Source of the DNA: Phlebotomus papatasi
Lineage: Eukaryota > Arthropoda > Insecta > Diptera > Psychodidae
Length of the DNA: 64,000 nt
NCBI RefSeq assembly: GCF_024763615.1
Contig: NC_077224.1
Coordinates: 17,639,078 to 17,703,077, forward strand
Direction of reading: 5' to 3'
Shown: positions 52,869 through 63,087 of the stretch, in pieces
How positions within the stretch are numbered: position 1 is the stretch's first letter
How the letters are laid out: the number at the start of each line of letters is the position of its first letter
Position numbers and translations under genes: made by a program
Notes under the pieces: model-generated
Database searches by the model: none
Told to the model about the DNA's origin: nothing
What the model saw: the letters and a program-made list of their open reading frames with translations, nothing else

Positions 52869-54254
52869 CAGCACTTTCCGGGATTATGCATATTTTCAGA
52901 ACCGAAATCATATTATGCATCCAGATAATTTTCATTACCTCATAAGATTTCTTATGCGGTAATGAAAAGAAAAAAAAATATGAAAAAAAATTAAATTAAA
53001 ATTATAAAAAGAATTTACAATTTCACGATTTTCTTCAGGTTTTCTTAGATAAAATATCAAATACATATCGACGGTTCCATTGCATACCATTCTATCTTAG
53101 AATGACAACATTTTTAGGAGAGCCATTTGAAGTTGACGATTTAATATGCTGCGCGTGTAATTTTTTTTCGAAAACATTGAATATCTCGGTACATGAACGC
53201 CGGATGACCACCAAATTGTCACCAGTTGTAGATCTCGGTCCCTGGAACAACATATCGTCGAGATAAGAATTTAATCTTTTTAATTCTTTTTTTTTAGGAG
53301 GGAATTGCGAGCTGCAGATTTCCCGGAAATCAGAGAGTTCTGCGACGAGATGCCCCAATTGAACCATTCATTGTTCGAAAAAATATATTTAGGCAATTTC
53401 GCTTTGTATAAACATATACCAAAAATTTCAAGAAGATTTATCGTTTCTTTGCCTTCTAAAAAATCAGAAAAACAACTCATTTTCAACCTCCTGATTGAGG
53501 TAATGCACTTAAGGGGTTATGTGGGTCAAATATACAAAAAAAAACAACATTATTTTTCTGTATTTCTTTTTTCAAAATAATAAAAAAATGTAATTCAAGC
53601 TCTTATTTAAAGTACATTTTTTGAAATTCTTATTTATAAAGTTTTTAAAATTTAGCCTAAGGGTGATGACTCGAAAAAAAGATACATTTTTCGGTGTACA
53701 AGATTTCTCGGAGTAGGTTCATCTAAAATCCAAAAATCAAGAATTTTTTGTTAACTGATTAGTTAAACTAGTTTATTGAATGGAGAATTTTCGAAAAAAT
53801 GAAATTGAAATTTTCGAAAGCATTTTATACAAAAAAATAAAGAAAAAATACAATTTTCGGCGTATCTCACACCACGTTTCGCCTTTCGCCTTGTAGAATA
53901 AGTTTTGATTAATTAAACATAAAATCCTGAATCCGAATCCTTAAAATTCGGAAAAATCTCCAAAAATCGTGTCTCAGTGATTGAATTTTTATAATTCTTA
54001 AATGAAAATTTTAGAAAATATTGTTTAAATGTTGTATTTTTATGCCCAAGAGTTAGAATTAAGTAGTTTTTTTATTAGGCTGATAAAAAATTTAGTGAGG
54101 ATGTTAGGTTTTTTTTTTGTTTTCTTGACCAACGTAACTCCTTAAGGCGTGTTTCAAAAATGATTTCAAAATTAGGTCCCAAATGGCGGGCAAGCATGCA
54201 TAATTGCGTGTGCATAATCTCATTAGGTGCATAATCCCTAGACTCCCTGTGCTG
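52869..54254. mobile_element. CAG...CCGGGATTATGCA family MITE, split by about 1.2 kb
   Basis: The left end CAGCACTTTCCGGGATTATG then CATATTTTC lies at 52869. The right part at about 54140-54254 (TTTCAAAAATGATTTCAAAA, GCATAATTGCGTGTGCATAA, AGGTGCATAATCCC, CTGTGCTG) matches the right half of the intact member at 57575. The intervening 1.2 kb has an inverted pair CATAAGA/TCTTATG near 52950 and AT-rich unrecognised frames at 53092-53580, none with a known domain. Confidence 0.55.
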
Positions 54255-54317
54255 CCCTACTCAGATTTTTTTAAATAAATTTTCATTATTTCTTTTCTTT
54301 ATCTTTCTACTTATATA

Positions 54318-55235
54318 GGGTGTCCCAAAAATCACGCAAGATTTAAATTTAGCGTAATTTCTGAAAAAAAATCTCCAACTAATAATAAAAGTATTACGTG
54401 ACAGTTTATAGATTAGGGTTATTAAAAATCCATCATTAAATGACAGACCAATGCTTTTTCGTTCTTAAAAATTATTTCCAAAATAATGAAATAATTTAGT
54501 TCGAGTATTGGTCAGAAAATGGATTTAGTTTCGTTAACTATGAAGAGTCTAATTCAAAAATTCACAGAACTGAATCAATTTGGGGGGCTAAACACATTTT
54601 CCATCGAAAAACAAGCCCTTCAAGTGATTAATAATAATATTGAAGCAGTGTATTATATGAAAATAAAGCTGATCAAGCGTTACTCTTACTGATGCTCGAT
54701 AGCGCGACATGATAATCGAGTTTATGAAGCCTAATTTGGAGGATCTGTTCATTAATACTTAATTAATTACGAATTCATTAATATTGAGGACATGTGGCTT
54801 TAGCAGTATAGTGTGGCATGGCACATAGCCTATGAAATTATGCAATTCCTGCATAAGACATTTCCTGATTGTGATTTTCTCTATTGGTGATCAGAATTGG
54901 TCCCTTAGATCACGTAATTTTGGACCATTACATTCTTTTATTCGGTTATTCGAAGTCGCAAGCCTAAGTCAACATGCCTACATCCTCCTCTGCGCATTAG
55001 ACTAGGAGTTTTAATACTGCATCATCAAATTTTAGCCATATTTGTTCAAAATGATCATGGAAATCTTCGACGAAAGGATTCATATGCCAGCAAAGCCATG
55101 GAGGTTAATTATTGGATGCGATATTCAATTCATAAACCCTGTCTCATGTACTTTATTTTTCAATTTAGAAAAAAATGTAATTGAGAAAAATGTGTTTTTA
55201 TTTAATTTAAATCTTGCGTAATTTATGGGACATCC
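54318..55235 (+). mobile_element. mariner-family element, decayed, 0.92 kb
   Basis: The left end GGGTGTCCCAAAAATCACGC then AAGATTTAAATT is matched on the other strand by GGATGTCCCATAAATTACGC then AAGATTTAAATTAA. TATA or TA flanks both ends (54314-54317 and 55236-55239). Fossil pieces of a mariner-type transposase run in the plus direction. The total length is shorter than an intact element of about 1.3 kb, so it is internally deleted as well as mutated. Confidence 0.85.
54600..55080 (+). pseudogene. Decayed mariner-type transposase
   Basis: The intact enzyme cuts and rejoins element ends with a D,D,D triad. At 54600 the frame reads SIEKQALQV, like the N-terminal start of this family. At 54804-54887 QYSVAWHIAYEIMQFL followed by HKTFPDCDF corresponds to the QDGA.CHTA..T...L...FP block around the second aspartate, which is replaced here. 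After a stop and frame change, WSLRSRNFGPLHSFI (54898-54942) corresponds to WPPRS.DLTPLDFF; the catalytic aspartate is now histidine at 54931-54933. The middle of the protein is missing, and stops and frameshifts are frequent. It is certainly inactive. Assignment rests on two aligned blocks in the right order inside mariner-like ends. Confidence 0.75.
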
Positions 55236-57164
55236 TATAGAAGAAAATTCGTCAGATTTTCATTACCCACATTGCCCACATTTGCACAGATTTATTCAGT
55301 CTGACAATTGTTAAGTGAACCGTCCTATATGATTGCAATATTTTGCATGAGAAAATACCTTGTTTAAAAAATACATTTCTCCGCAAATCTTCTGGGAATA
55401 GAGGCCATACGATTAAAAATATCTTGGTAGTATTTTAGGCGACCCACTCTTAATTTTCCAAAGGTGTCTTCATCTGTTTTGGTTGATCTCAAAAACGATT
55501 ATTCGCGAAGCGTTTCTATTTGAGGTAAATTTCATGTGAAGCATAAATTTTATTTTAGATAACGAGAGAATCACATGTACTGCAGAAAATCCAGGTCTAA
55601 CAGTAAGGTCTCTCTCCCTTCTCACAGGAATTCATTTGATATGAAATTATTACACAATTTCCACAAGACTACCAAGCTGCAAAAGCCTGAGATATCTTGA
55701 GATGCTCTTAGTAGAACTTTCGAAAATGAAAATATACAAGTTGCTCGAGTGAGCTTACACAACACAACTTTCAAATGATTTCTTTCCCCAATGAGCACAG
55801 GAAGATGAGAAGATTGGAGGTGCTCGAAAGTTGAGATGGGTTGGGGTATCTCTTAAAAACTGAAGAAGCATCTACCCAACGTTGATATTTACAGAATCTC
55901 CATGTGAATCCCACAAAATCTTCAAAATAGAGAAGGAAAGCTGATAAGGGATAAATTGGGAGATTTCCCTGCCAATACTCCTTTTGCGGGAAATTTGATT
56001 CTCCATGCAATTTCTCTGAGGAAATTTTCGAAGAAAATTTCACCTGGTACGTCTTTTGCGTGTTGAGTGTGTAAAGTCGTTATGTTTTCATCTTTTTCTT
56101 TTTCCTTTGAAAAGTATTCTCAAACTCTGGAAATCTTCCTGGTACATTTATAGAAACCTTTTCTTGGTTGCGGTAGGTAGGTGTTTAATTAAATCTTAAA
56201 GCTTTCGTAATACACATTAAGATCAGGATATGTGAGGTGGTTTGAGAGCTCAAGAATCTCAAGGAGTGAGCAAAAATTACATTTTCAATTGTGATTTTGC
56301 CAATTTCATTGCGTTCTGAACCAATTTTACTGCATTCACTTGAGCACGTCGAAAAGCTTTTGAGCTTTCCATAGATTGCATTTTCCGTCTGTATGAATAA
56401 TATCGCGATTTTTCTACCACTGATTCTTGACTTTGAGATGGTTTCTTATTAATTTTCTTGCGTAAAATTTCATCTCTTTCTCTTGACTTACACCTCAATT
56501 TAAATTCAAAGAATTATATTTGAGATTCAAGGGGAATGTATCTCTTCTGCTTGAATTTATCTTTTGAGTTTATATTTCAATCTCGAAGATGTGGGAAATT
56601 GAACATAATACGGTAATTCGATTTTCTTTGTCAAATATACTTTACGTGTTCAGAGAACTCAACTGAAGAAAAAGCACAATCAACTGAAGTCTTATGATTT
56701 TTACCAAGTTCAAGTGACTTTAATGCTGAAAATATGATAATTCACTCAAGCAAAACATCAATATAATTTAATTTAGATGGCATGGATTCTGGAAAGATCA
56801 TCAGGTAAAATACGATTTATTTTTATAATAGATAAAAATGACTAGATAAAAATGGAAATAATTTATTTAATTTTATATCGAGTTTTGTAAACACAAATTG
56901 TGTGGACGAAATTTATTTATAAAACCAAAACCTTCAAAATAAAAGGCTAATGATTTAATAACGATAATAAGTTTATTCTTCGTATTTTGATACTTTTTTC
57001 CGATTTAATAAACCAAATTTATTAATTTTATATCCAATTAGCATTTTCTTACCAAATCAATGACTCAACGTAAATAAAACGTAATTTTGTAGTTACGAAA
57101 GTTACGTCTACTAAGTAGAACTACTCTGAGCAATTCATATCTTAAAATTACTAATGGCAACTAT
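55236..57164. other. Unique DNA, no supported gene
   Basis: The 90-codon frame at 55771-56043 and the 73-codon frame at 56277-56498, rich in lysine and arginine, resemble nothing recognisable. No repeat ends were found. Confidence 0.5.
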
Positions 57165-57349
57165 TCGACCGTTCTTGCCTTCGAATAATGTGAATTTCTT
57201 TTATCTTCCCTAAGACATTTAAACATAATTATCACTTCACGTAATTATCAACAATTGACGATGAGCTAACTAATATTTAATAGAAATGTGTAAGTCTCTT
57301 AGGAAAGACAAAAGAAAACTCACATTATTCGAAGGCTTGAACGTTCGAA
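57165..57349. mobile_element. MITE with TTCGAACGTTC ends, copy 2
   Basis: The left end TTCGACCGTTCTTGCCTTCG and the right end, on the other strand, TTCGAACGTTCAAGCCTTCG pair through AATAATGTGA. Internal TTCCCTAAGACATTT and its complement-like partner extend the foldback. It aligns with 17071-17251. Confidence 0.75.
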
Positions 57350-57406
57350 GGGAGAGTACTTTCCCCTACTTTAAAAAACAGAATTTCTAAAAGAGATTAA
57401 TCATTT

Positions 57407-58900
57407 GGGTACTTAACCGATTCATCACCGATTGTGACCGACGCAGTCGGGTTGGAAATTTCAAAACCTCTCCGAAAAATTCCAATTTCAACCAAATCGC
57501 TTGGAAAGTAGATTCTCTAAACTGGTAAAAATTTTTCCTTTCAAAAAATCAAGATTTCGATTTTTTAGGTCATACACACAGTCCCGGGATTATGCACATT
57601 TTCGGGACCGGAAAAAACGCGCGTCAAATTTCCTGCGTCACAAAATAGTATACAAACAGGCGTATTTCAAAAATTATTTTCATAAATTGACTCCCAATAT
57701 AGGTAAACTTGCATAATTGTATGTGCATAATCTCGTCAGGTGCATAATCCTGAAGTACATAATGCCGGGACTGAGTGTAGAAATGTTTGGACAAAATTTT
57801 CACCTGAACCAGCTCTAAAACATATCAAAAAATAAAAGATATCGTAGGAGCCGTTTTCGAAATAAACCAAAAATTAATGGTTTTGGAGAATGTGGAGGGG
57901 GTGGAGGGAAACTAAAAATTACAATAATGATCTTTGGGTCGACTTATGAAGTGGTCACCGAAGACCGTAAATTCATATCTCTTACCGTTTCGCCACTAAG
58001 TGGATAACAAGTTTATGGACAGAAGAGAAAAAATATTTTTAAAAAATGTTGGTCATTTAAGGGTACTTAACCGATTCATTGCCGGTTGTGACCAATGCAA
58101 TCCGGTTGGAAATTTCAAGAATTTTCTTAAAAATATAAATTCAATCAAATCAGCTGAAAAATAAGCCCTCCAAAGAAATTAGATGTTTTCTTTAAAAACT
58201 TCAAGATAGCGATTTTTTGGTCAAAATAGACGAAATGTTCACCTCGACTTCTCCTAAAACATATCCAAAAATAAAAGATATCGTAGGAGCGCTTTTCTAA
58301 ATAAACCGAAAATATTTATATGGTTTTGGAGGGAATGGAGGGGGTGGATATTCTATTTTTATTAGGGGTCATCGAAGACCGGAAATTGAGAATTCTGTAT
58401 AACGTCTTTGGCGATATTTTGCAAGAAATTCGCGTCACCATATTTTCAAATAATCTATAATCGAGAGAAATTTGAGAAAGATATATCAATTACCGGTTCT
58501 ACACCACCTCATAACCGATTAAGTCCGATGCAGTCGGGTTGGAAATTAGAAGATCTTACAAAAAATCCAATTTTGAGCAAATCGGCTAAAAATAAGCTTC
58601 CCAAAGTTGTTAAACTTTGACCTTCAAAAATTCGATATCGAGATGGTTCTCTAATATACCAAGAACGAAATATTTCTCTTTTATTGCCTCGAAAACATAT
58701 TCCAAAATGAAAAAAAATCTAGGAGCTGCTCTCGAAATAAATAAAAAAGCATAGTTTTAGAGCGATAGGCAGGGAGTGGGGGATAGAGAAATAAAATTGC
58801 CTAGATAATGTTGAAATATGGGGGGGGAGGTCGTCGAACAGCAGAAATCATTATCTCTTACCGGTTGCCCTCTAATGTTTTAGAAATTGAAAAAAAGTGA
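57407..58900 (+). repeat. Old tandem repeat, about 440-bp unit, 3 units
   Basis: Units begin near 57407, 58063 and 58502 with ACTTAACCGATTCATCACCG or close variants and GTCGGGTTGGAAATT. They continue with AAATCGGCT, AAAACATATCNAAAAATAAA, AGATATCGTAGGAGC, GAGGGGGTGGA, GGTCATCGAAGACCG and ATCTCTTACCGTTT. The first unit is longer because a MITE (57575-57777) is inserted. Divergence between units is high, so the array is old. A further dispersed unit lies at 47780-48075. Frames at 57501-57716 and 58408-58620 are incidental. Confidence 0.75.
57575..57777. mobile_element. CAGTCCCGGGATTATGCAC MITE, TA-flanked, 203 bp
   Basis: The left end CACACAGTCCCGGGATTATG and the right end, on the other strand, CACTCAGTCCCGGCATTATG pair well. 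TA lies at 57573-57574 and 57778-57779. A second GTGCATAATC block lies subterminally on the right. It interrupts unit 1 of the 440-bp repeat and is the best-preserved member of the family also seen at 30639, 47549 and 52869. Confidence 0.8.
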
Positions 58901-58993
58901 ATTATAACTGCTCACTCTTTCAGTTCGAGGAGTAAAACGGGTGGCAAAGCTTCCCATACTTTGAGAAATGCTCGACATAATGTTTGATACATA

Positions 58994-59548
58994 GGGGAGA
59001 CTCGGGCAAAACTTGTCAAAACGCATATTTAATTCTTTCACGAGCTCTGAGAAAACTTAAACGTTTTATAATGAGCATATTCTTATAAAAAATTTACTCC
59101 TCTACAACATTGCAGAAGACTATTTTCCTTTATCTCGAAAGAAATGTGATTTTCGAATCATTTTCTAAAAGTCGATTTTGTGGAGATGCTTAAAATTGTT
59201 GGGGCAAATTTTGTCAGTCTTCGGATAATTTGTGACGTTTTACATGACATGCCGCTTTTTTATGGGAGATTCATTCCTCTACAATTTTGTCGAAGATAAT
59301 TTTTCACTATTTTAACGAGAAATGTGTTTAAATTGAGCTAATCAGTATTGATATTTTCAGTAAGCCAAATATTCCAAAAATAGGGCTCAAAATTTCATTA
59401 TTTTTTATATTACATAATCCTTCCTCGAATCGCTTGAATCTTTGTAAGTTTAAGAAGGTTCATGAAATTTCAAGTCTCAGCCTCTTTTATTTTAGAAAAT
59501 AGTGAATATTGAAATTTTTGTTTTGACAAATTTTGCCCCAGTCTCCCC
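58994..59548. mobile_element. TA-flanked MITE, GGGGAGACTGGGGCAAAA ends, 555 bp
   Basis: The left end GGGGAGACTCGGGCAAAACT and the right end, on the other strand, GGGGAGACTGGGGCAAAATT differ at 2 of 29 positions. TA lies at 58992-58993 and 59549-59550. Inside, CCTCTACAACATTGCAGAAG (about 59099) and CCTCTACAATTTTGTCGAAG (about 59277) are an internal direct duplication, and GGGGCAAATTTTGTCA at about 59201 resembles the terminal repeat. This suggests the element grew by duplicating its own end. Non-coding. Confidence 0.88.
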
Positions 59549-59925
59549 TACGCGATAAAATTTTTAACTGTTAATATATTTTAACACTATCATATTTAAT
59601 GATGGTCTAAAACTTTGAAAGCTTTCAAAAACTTTACTTATCATTGAACAACATGAGATTTAAATATTTATTAATAAAATTAAATAACATAATGAAAAGT
59701 AATTTTCCTTAGAAAATGGTCATTCGGTAAAATAAATACGGTTTTGATTTATTATTCGATAAAGTTTCCCAATGCGATGCAAAACAGCCAAATAAATATC
59801 TTAAAATCGATAAATATCGACATAATGCACATGTAGTATTTAATTAGAGATATAGAAAATACAAAATCGTAAATAGTTATAAAATTTCATTATTCGTACC
59901 TCAATACAAATTTATTTTAGTGAAG

Positions 59926-60045
59926 AATGGGGCAGTTTCACACCATCAAGGTTGTGAAGAAGCATTTTGCAGAAATTAAAATCATATATTTTTGAAATAA
60001 AAGCAATTTGAAAAAAAAAGTTGCAATGTACAAAACTGCCCCATT
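59926..60045. mobile_element. Small MITE, AATGGGGCAGTTT ends, 120 bp
   Basis: A perfect 13-bp inverted pair, AATGGGGCAGTTT at 59926-59938 and AAACTGCCCCATT at 60033-60045. The interior is AT-rich. Target duplication is unclear. Confidence 0.65.
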
Positions 60046-62228
60046 AGGTTCTTTAAAAAATTACATGCAATCGGGTAATTTAATATCACTTGCAGAACGT
60101 ACTTCATATACAATAAATAAATGAACTCTCAAGTGTATCAAGCTTTGGGGATATCAGTGTGGAAAAATCCGTGAAAATTTATGAGGCATACACCTGCAAA
60201 ATGCTGAAAATTTAATTTGAGGTGATTGTGAGGAATGATGATGTGCTTTTCACGTGCAAGACATGCGCTCCCCTATTTTGCTTCAATGTCCAACAGTGTG
60301 GTGAATGTAATCAAAATTTGCATTATAATTAATTCCCTACTGTAGTTATAATTAAAATTTACGCAAAATTGAACACATTTTTCATGGGAATTACAAGGAC
60401 GGTGGGTTGAGAAAGAGAGCGGAAATGGGCAGGGGATAAAGTGACAAAAGTATAAAGCCTATCTCGTAACAATACACAAAAGTATTTAAACATATAGCAC
60501 GCTAAATAGTAATTAAGTACGGTGCATTTTGTCGCTTTGGAGCATGTTGGATAAGGGGGTAAAATTTAGTTTTGAATTTTCCTGAAGGGGTAAAAGCCAG
60601 ATATTTTAGGAGAATATTTGGCGGGAAGCTTTTGTAAATGGGTCCATCACTCTCTGTGGTGCTTTTTGCAAATGAGCCTTGGTTGGGTACTTGAAAGATT
60701 AAATTGTGGCAATACGCGTACACGCGAGCATTTAACTCTTTTAAGGGGTAAAATGTATGCTAGGGGTAGGTGAATAAGTGCTTGTGTGTAATCAAGAGTA
60801 CGCGAGAAAATACATTTACTTTTATTGATATCATTATTGTACGTGTTGGGTTTGGGTGCTTTTGCCATATTACATGGTGAGCTTTTCACTCACTGTCGCT
60901 GAAAATGCCTTAAATTGGCGACAGTATGGCAACTAGAAACCAAGGTAAAACCATTCTTTCACCCATCCCCCTCAGCTTTACCATCATCGGAAACCTCCAA
61001 AAAGCATCCCCAGGATGAGAAGTACATAGGAGAAATGAGATACTTCACGACAAAGTGGTGTCATCTTACACGCAATTCCATACTCGTCAGCAACGTAGAA
61101 AGTTCAATTTTGTCCCGTGTTATTCGATATTTGCCAACAAGTTATGTACTAACCGACAGACTTGAAATTACTTCAATAGCAACTAGTCAGGAGTCTAACA
61201 TTTTGGTACATTCTCACATGCCACCTGCCTTGAAAAAAGAACCCAAGAATTCAATTACACTCTCTCGGAACTTTAAGTAACCTTCCAAATTGAAGGACTT
61301 GATCTATTTAGCACAAATACTTTAAATAATTCTCAGAATAGTGATACATCTCGTTGATCTGCTCTAATAGACAAGAATCCAACGATCATAATGCTAGGCT
61401 CAGCACAAACAAAGTACAATCCGAATTTATTGCTTGACATGCCATGTGTTATGCTTAAGTGATTGATTAAGAACACAATACAACTAAGGGTTTAGTGCTT
61501 CACATGTGCATAAGATCCCACAAAGAGCATAATTTCTCGGATAATCAATATCACAACCGCCAACAACGAAAACTTAAAGATACAGCAATAAACAACCCAA
61601 GTAGCAAATTGTTACTTTAACTTTTACTTTAAAATATTGTTTTTTACTATTTTCTTCCCAGGAACGCATGATTTAGGTCATATAATGCCATTGATAGTCT
61701 TTCTAAAGCTTTATTAGAAATTAATAGAAATTATCCTATTATATGAGAACTTAAGACAAACTGCTCGAAATTTATAAAATGACGTGTTCGCCAGCTTGCG
61801 CAAATGGCATTTGATATCCAAATAATGTATAATCTCAAATGTAACTAACAAATTTTTAACATCGATCTTTTTCTAAAAAAAAAAAAATGAAATGTATGGA
61901 CATGATGGAATATCTGAAAATTATGTGCATTGTATACTAAAAACTAACTTAACTGAAAAATGTATAGAAAGTATCAGTCATTTACTATTAATAAGAATAA
62001 TACATTTTATTTGATAAATTTCAGTTAAATATATTGGTATTCACCCTTAAAATTACGATTAAATGTTTTAGATCCATAAACAAGTAATAATATAATCTAT
62101 TTTTGAGTGAAAATGCGTAAATCAATGTACGAAATATCGAAAGTATATTTATCTTACATATTCTTGATGATGATGTATTCTTGTTAACATAATGTCGTGA
62201 AAATGTATGAACATCACATTTTGATATT
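60046..62228. other. Unique DNA, no supported gene
   Basis: The longest frame is 121 codons on the plus strand (60915-61280). It has a non-ATG start and no domain, and codes for a mixed serine/lysine-rich sequence. Overlapping minus-strand frames at 60502-60889 are likewise unrecognised. I do not call a gene, but an unknown exon cannot be excluded. Confidence 0.45.
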
Positions 62229-62477
62229 TTAACTGATATTCTTTACAATCTCAACTTTTGTGGTCACATGTGAAATGCGACCTCGTCAGATCGGGCCAAA
62301 ATTTTGGATTTACGCGTTTTGACACTCATAGATCACGAATATCATATGCGCTAAAAATCGCTTTTAGCGAGAGAACGGAAAGAGATATTAACAAGCGGTT
62401 TTCGGCAAAGGTTAAATGTTGATAGGTGGCCAAGTAGGTGATGTCAGATCCACCTTCCCACCCCCCTACCGTTATGT
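62229..62477 (+). mobile_element. 5' fragment of the TAG[CG]TGAGATTC element
   Basis: AACTGATATTCTTTACAATC at 62232, then CCTCGTCAGATCGG, AAATTTTGGATTTACGCG, TTTTGACACTCATAGATCAC and GCGGTTTTCGGCAAAGGTTA match the 5' parts of the elements at 18966 and 22089 in order. The 3' part is absent. Confidence 0.7.
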
Positions 62478-62926
62478 TCTTGCTGTTATGTTCACATAAT
62501 GTCGTAAGTTGTGTACAACTTGTGTTCTTTTTGTGTGACGCTACCAGATTGTCAAATTCTGCTCTGTTTACTAAGAAGAAGCTCCTTTTAAGAGTTAAAA
62601 TTCGTAAAAATGCCGTGTCTAACGTAAGTCAGATTCTTAAAGTACTACAGCGTCTGCAATAGAGTCGAGTATATTGATAGAAGGGATTTAATTTGACAAA
62701 GTAAGTGTATTTGATGGAAAAATAGTAAATTAATACTTCTGTTTGTAAGGGCTAGCATTTTTTTCTTCAATTGCACTGACTGTAATGAAAATACAAACGT
62801 CATAACAACTTCCTGATCATTGTCGTGAAGTGAAACCAAGTTGCAGAAAAAGTACCCAGAATGCAGAAAGAGTTCATGAAAAACATAATCTTTCAGTATT
62901 TTGATATTTTTTGTGTAGTGATATAA
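62478..62926. other. No feature seen
   Basis: Opposite-strand frames at 62438-62662 and 62645-62839 are unrecognised. There is no repeat. Confidence 0.5.
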
Positions 62927-63087
62927 TTGCTTTGCCTAACGCACAATAACTTTTGTTTGTAAACATGTTTAAAATTTTCTATGAGAGAGAGCGAGATAAC
63001 TAGATCTTGCTTTCATTCACTCTCATTGGAATGTCAAAGACATGTTTACAAAACAAAAGTTATTGTGCGTTGGGCATTACAAAGCAT
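62927..63087. mobile_element. Foldback MITE, CGCACAATAACTTTTGTTTG arms, 161 bp
   Basis: The left arm ACGCACAATAACTTTTGTTT then GTAAACATGT pairs with the right arm ACATGTTTAC then AAAACAAAAGTTATTGTGCG. The outer TTGCTTTG/CAAAGCA words extend the pairing. The centre has GAGAGAGAGCGAGATAACTA. Non-coding. Confidence 0.85.

Noticed and set aside
60915..61280. 121-codon plus-strand frame as a gene
   Set aside because: It has a non-ATG start and no recognisable domain, in a window with many chance frames of similar size.
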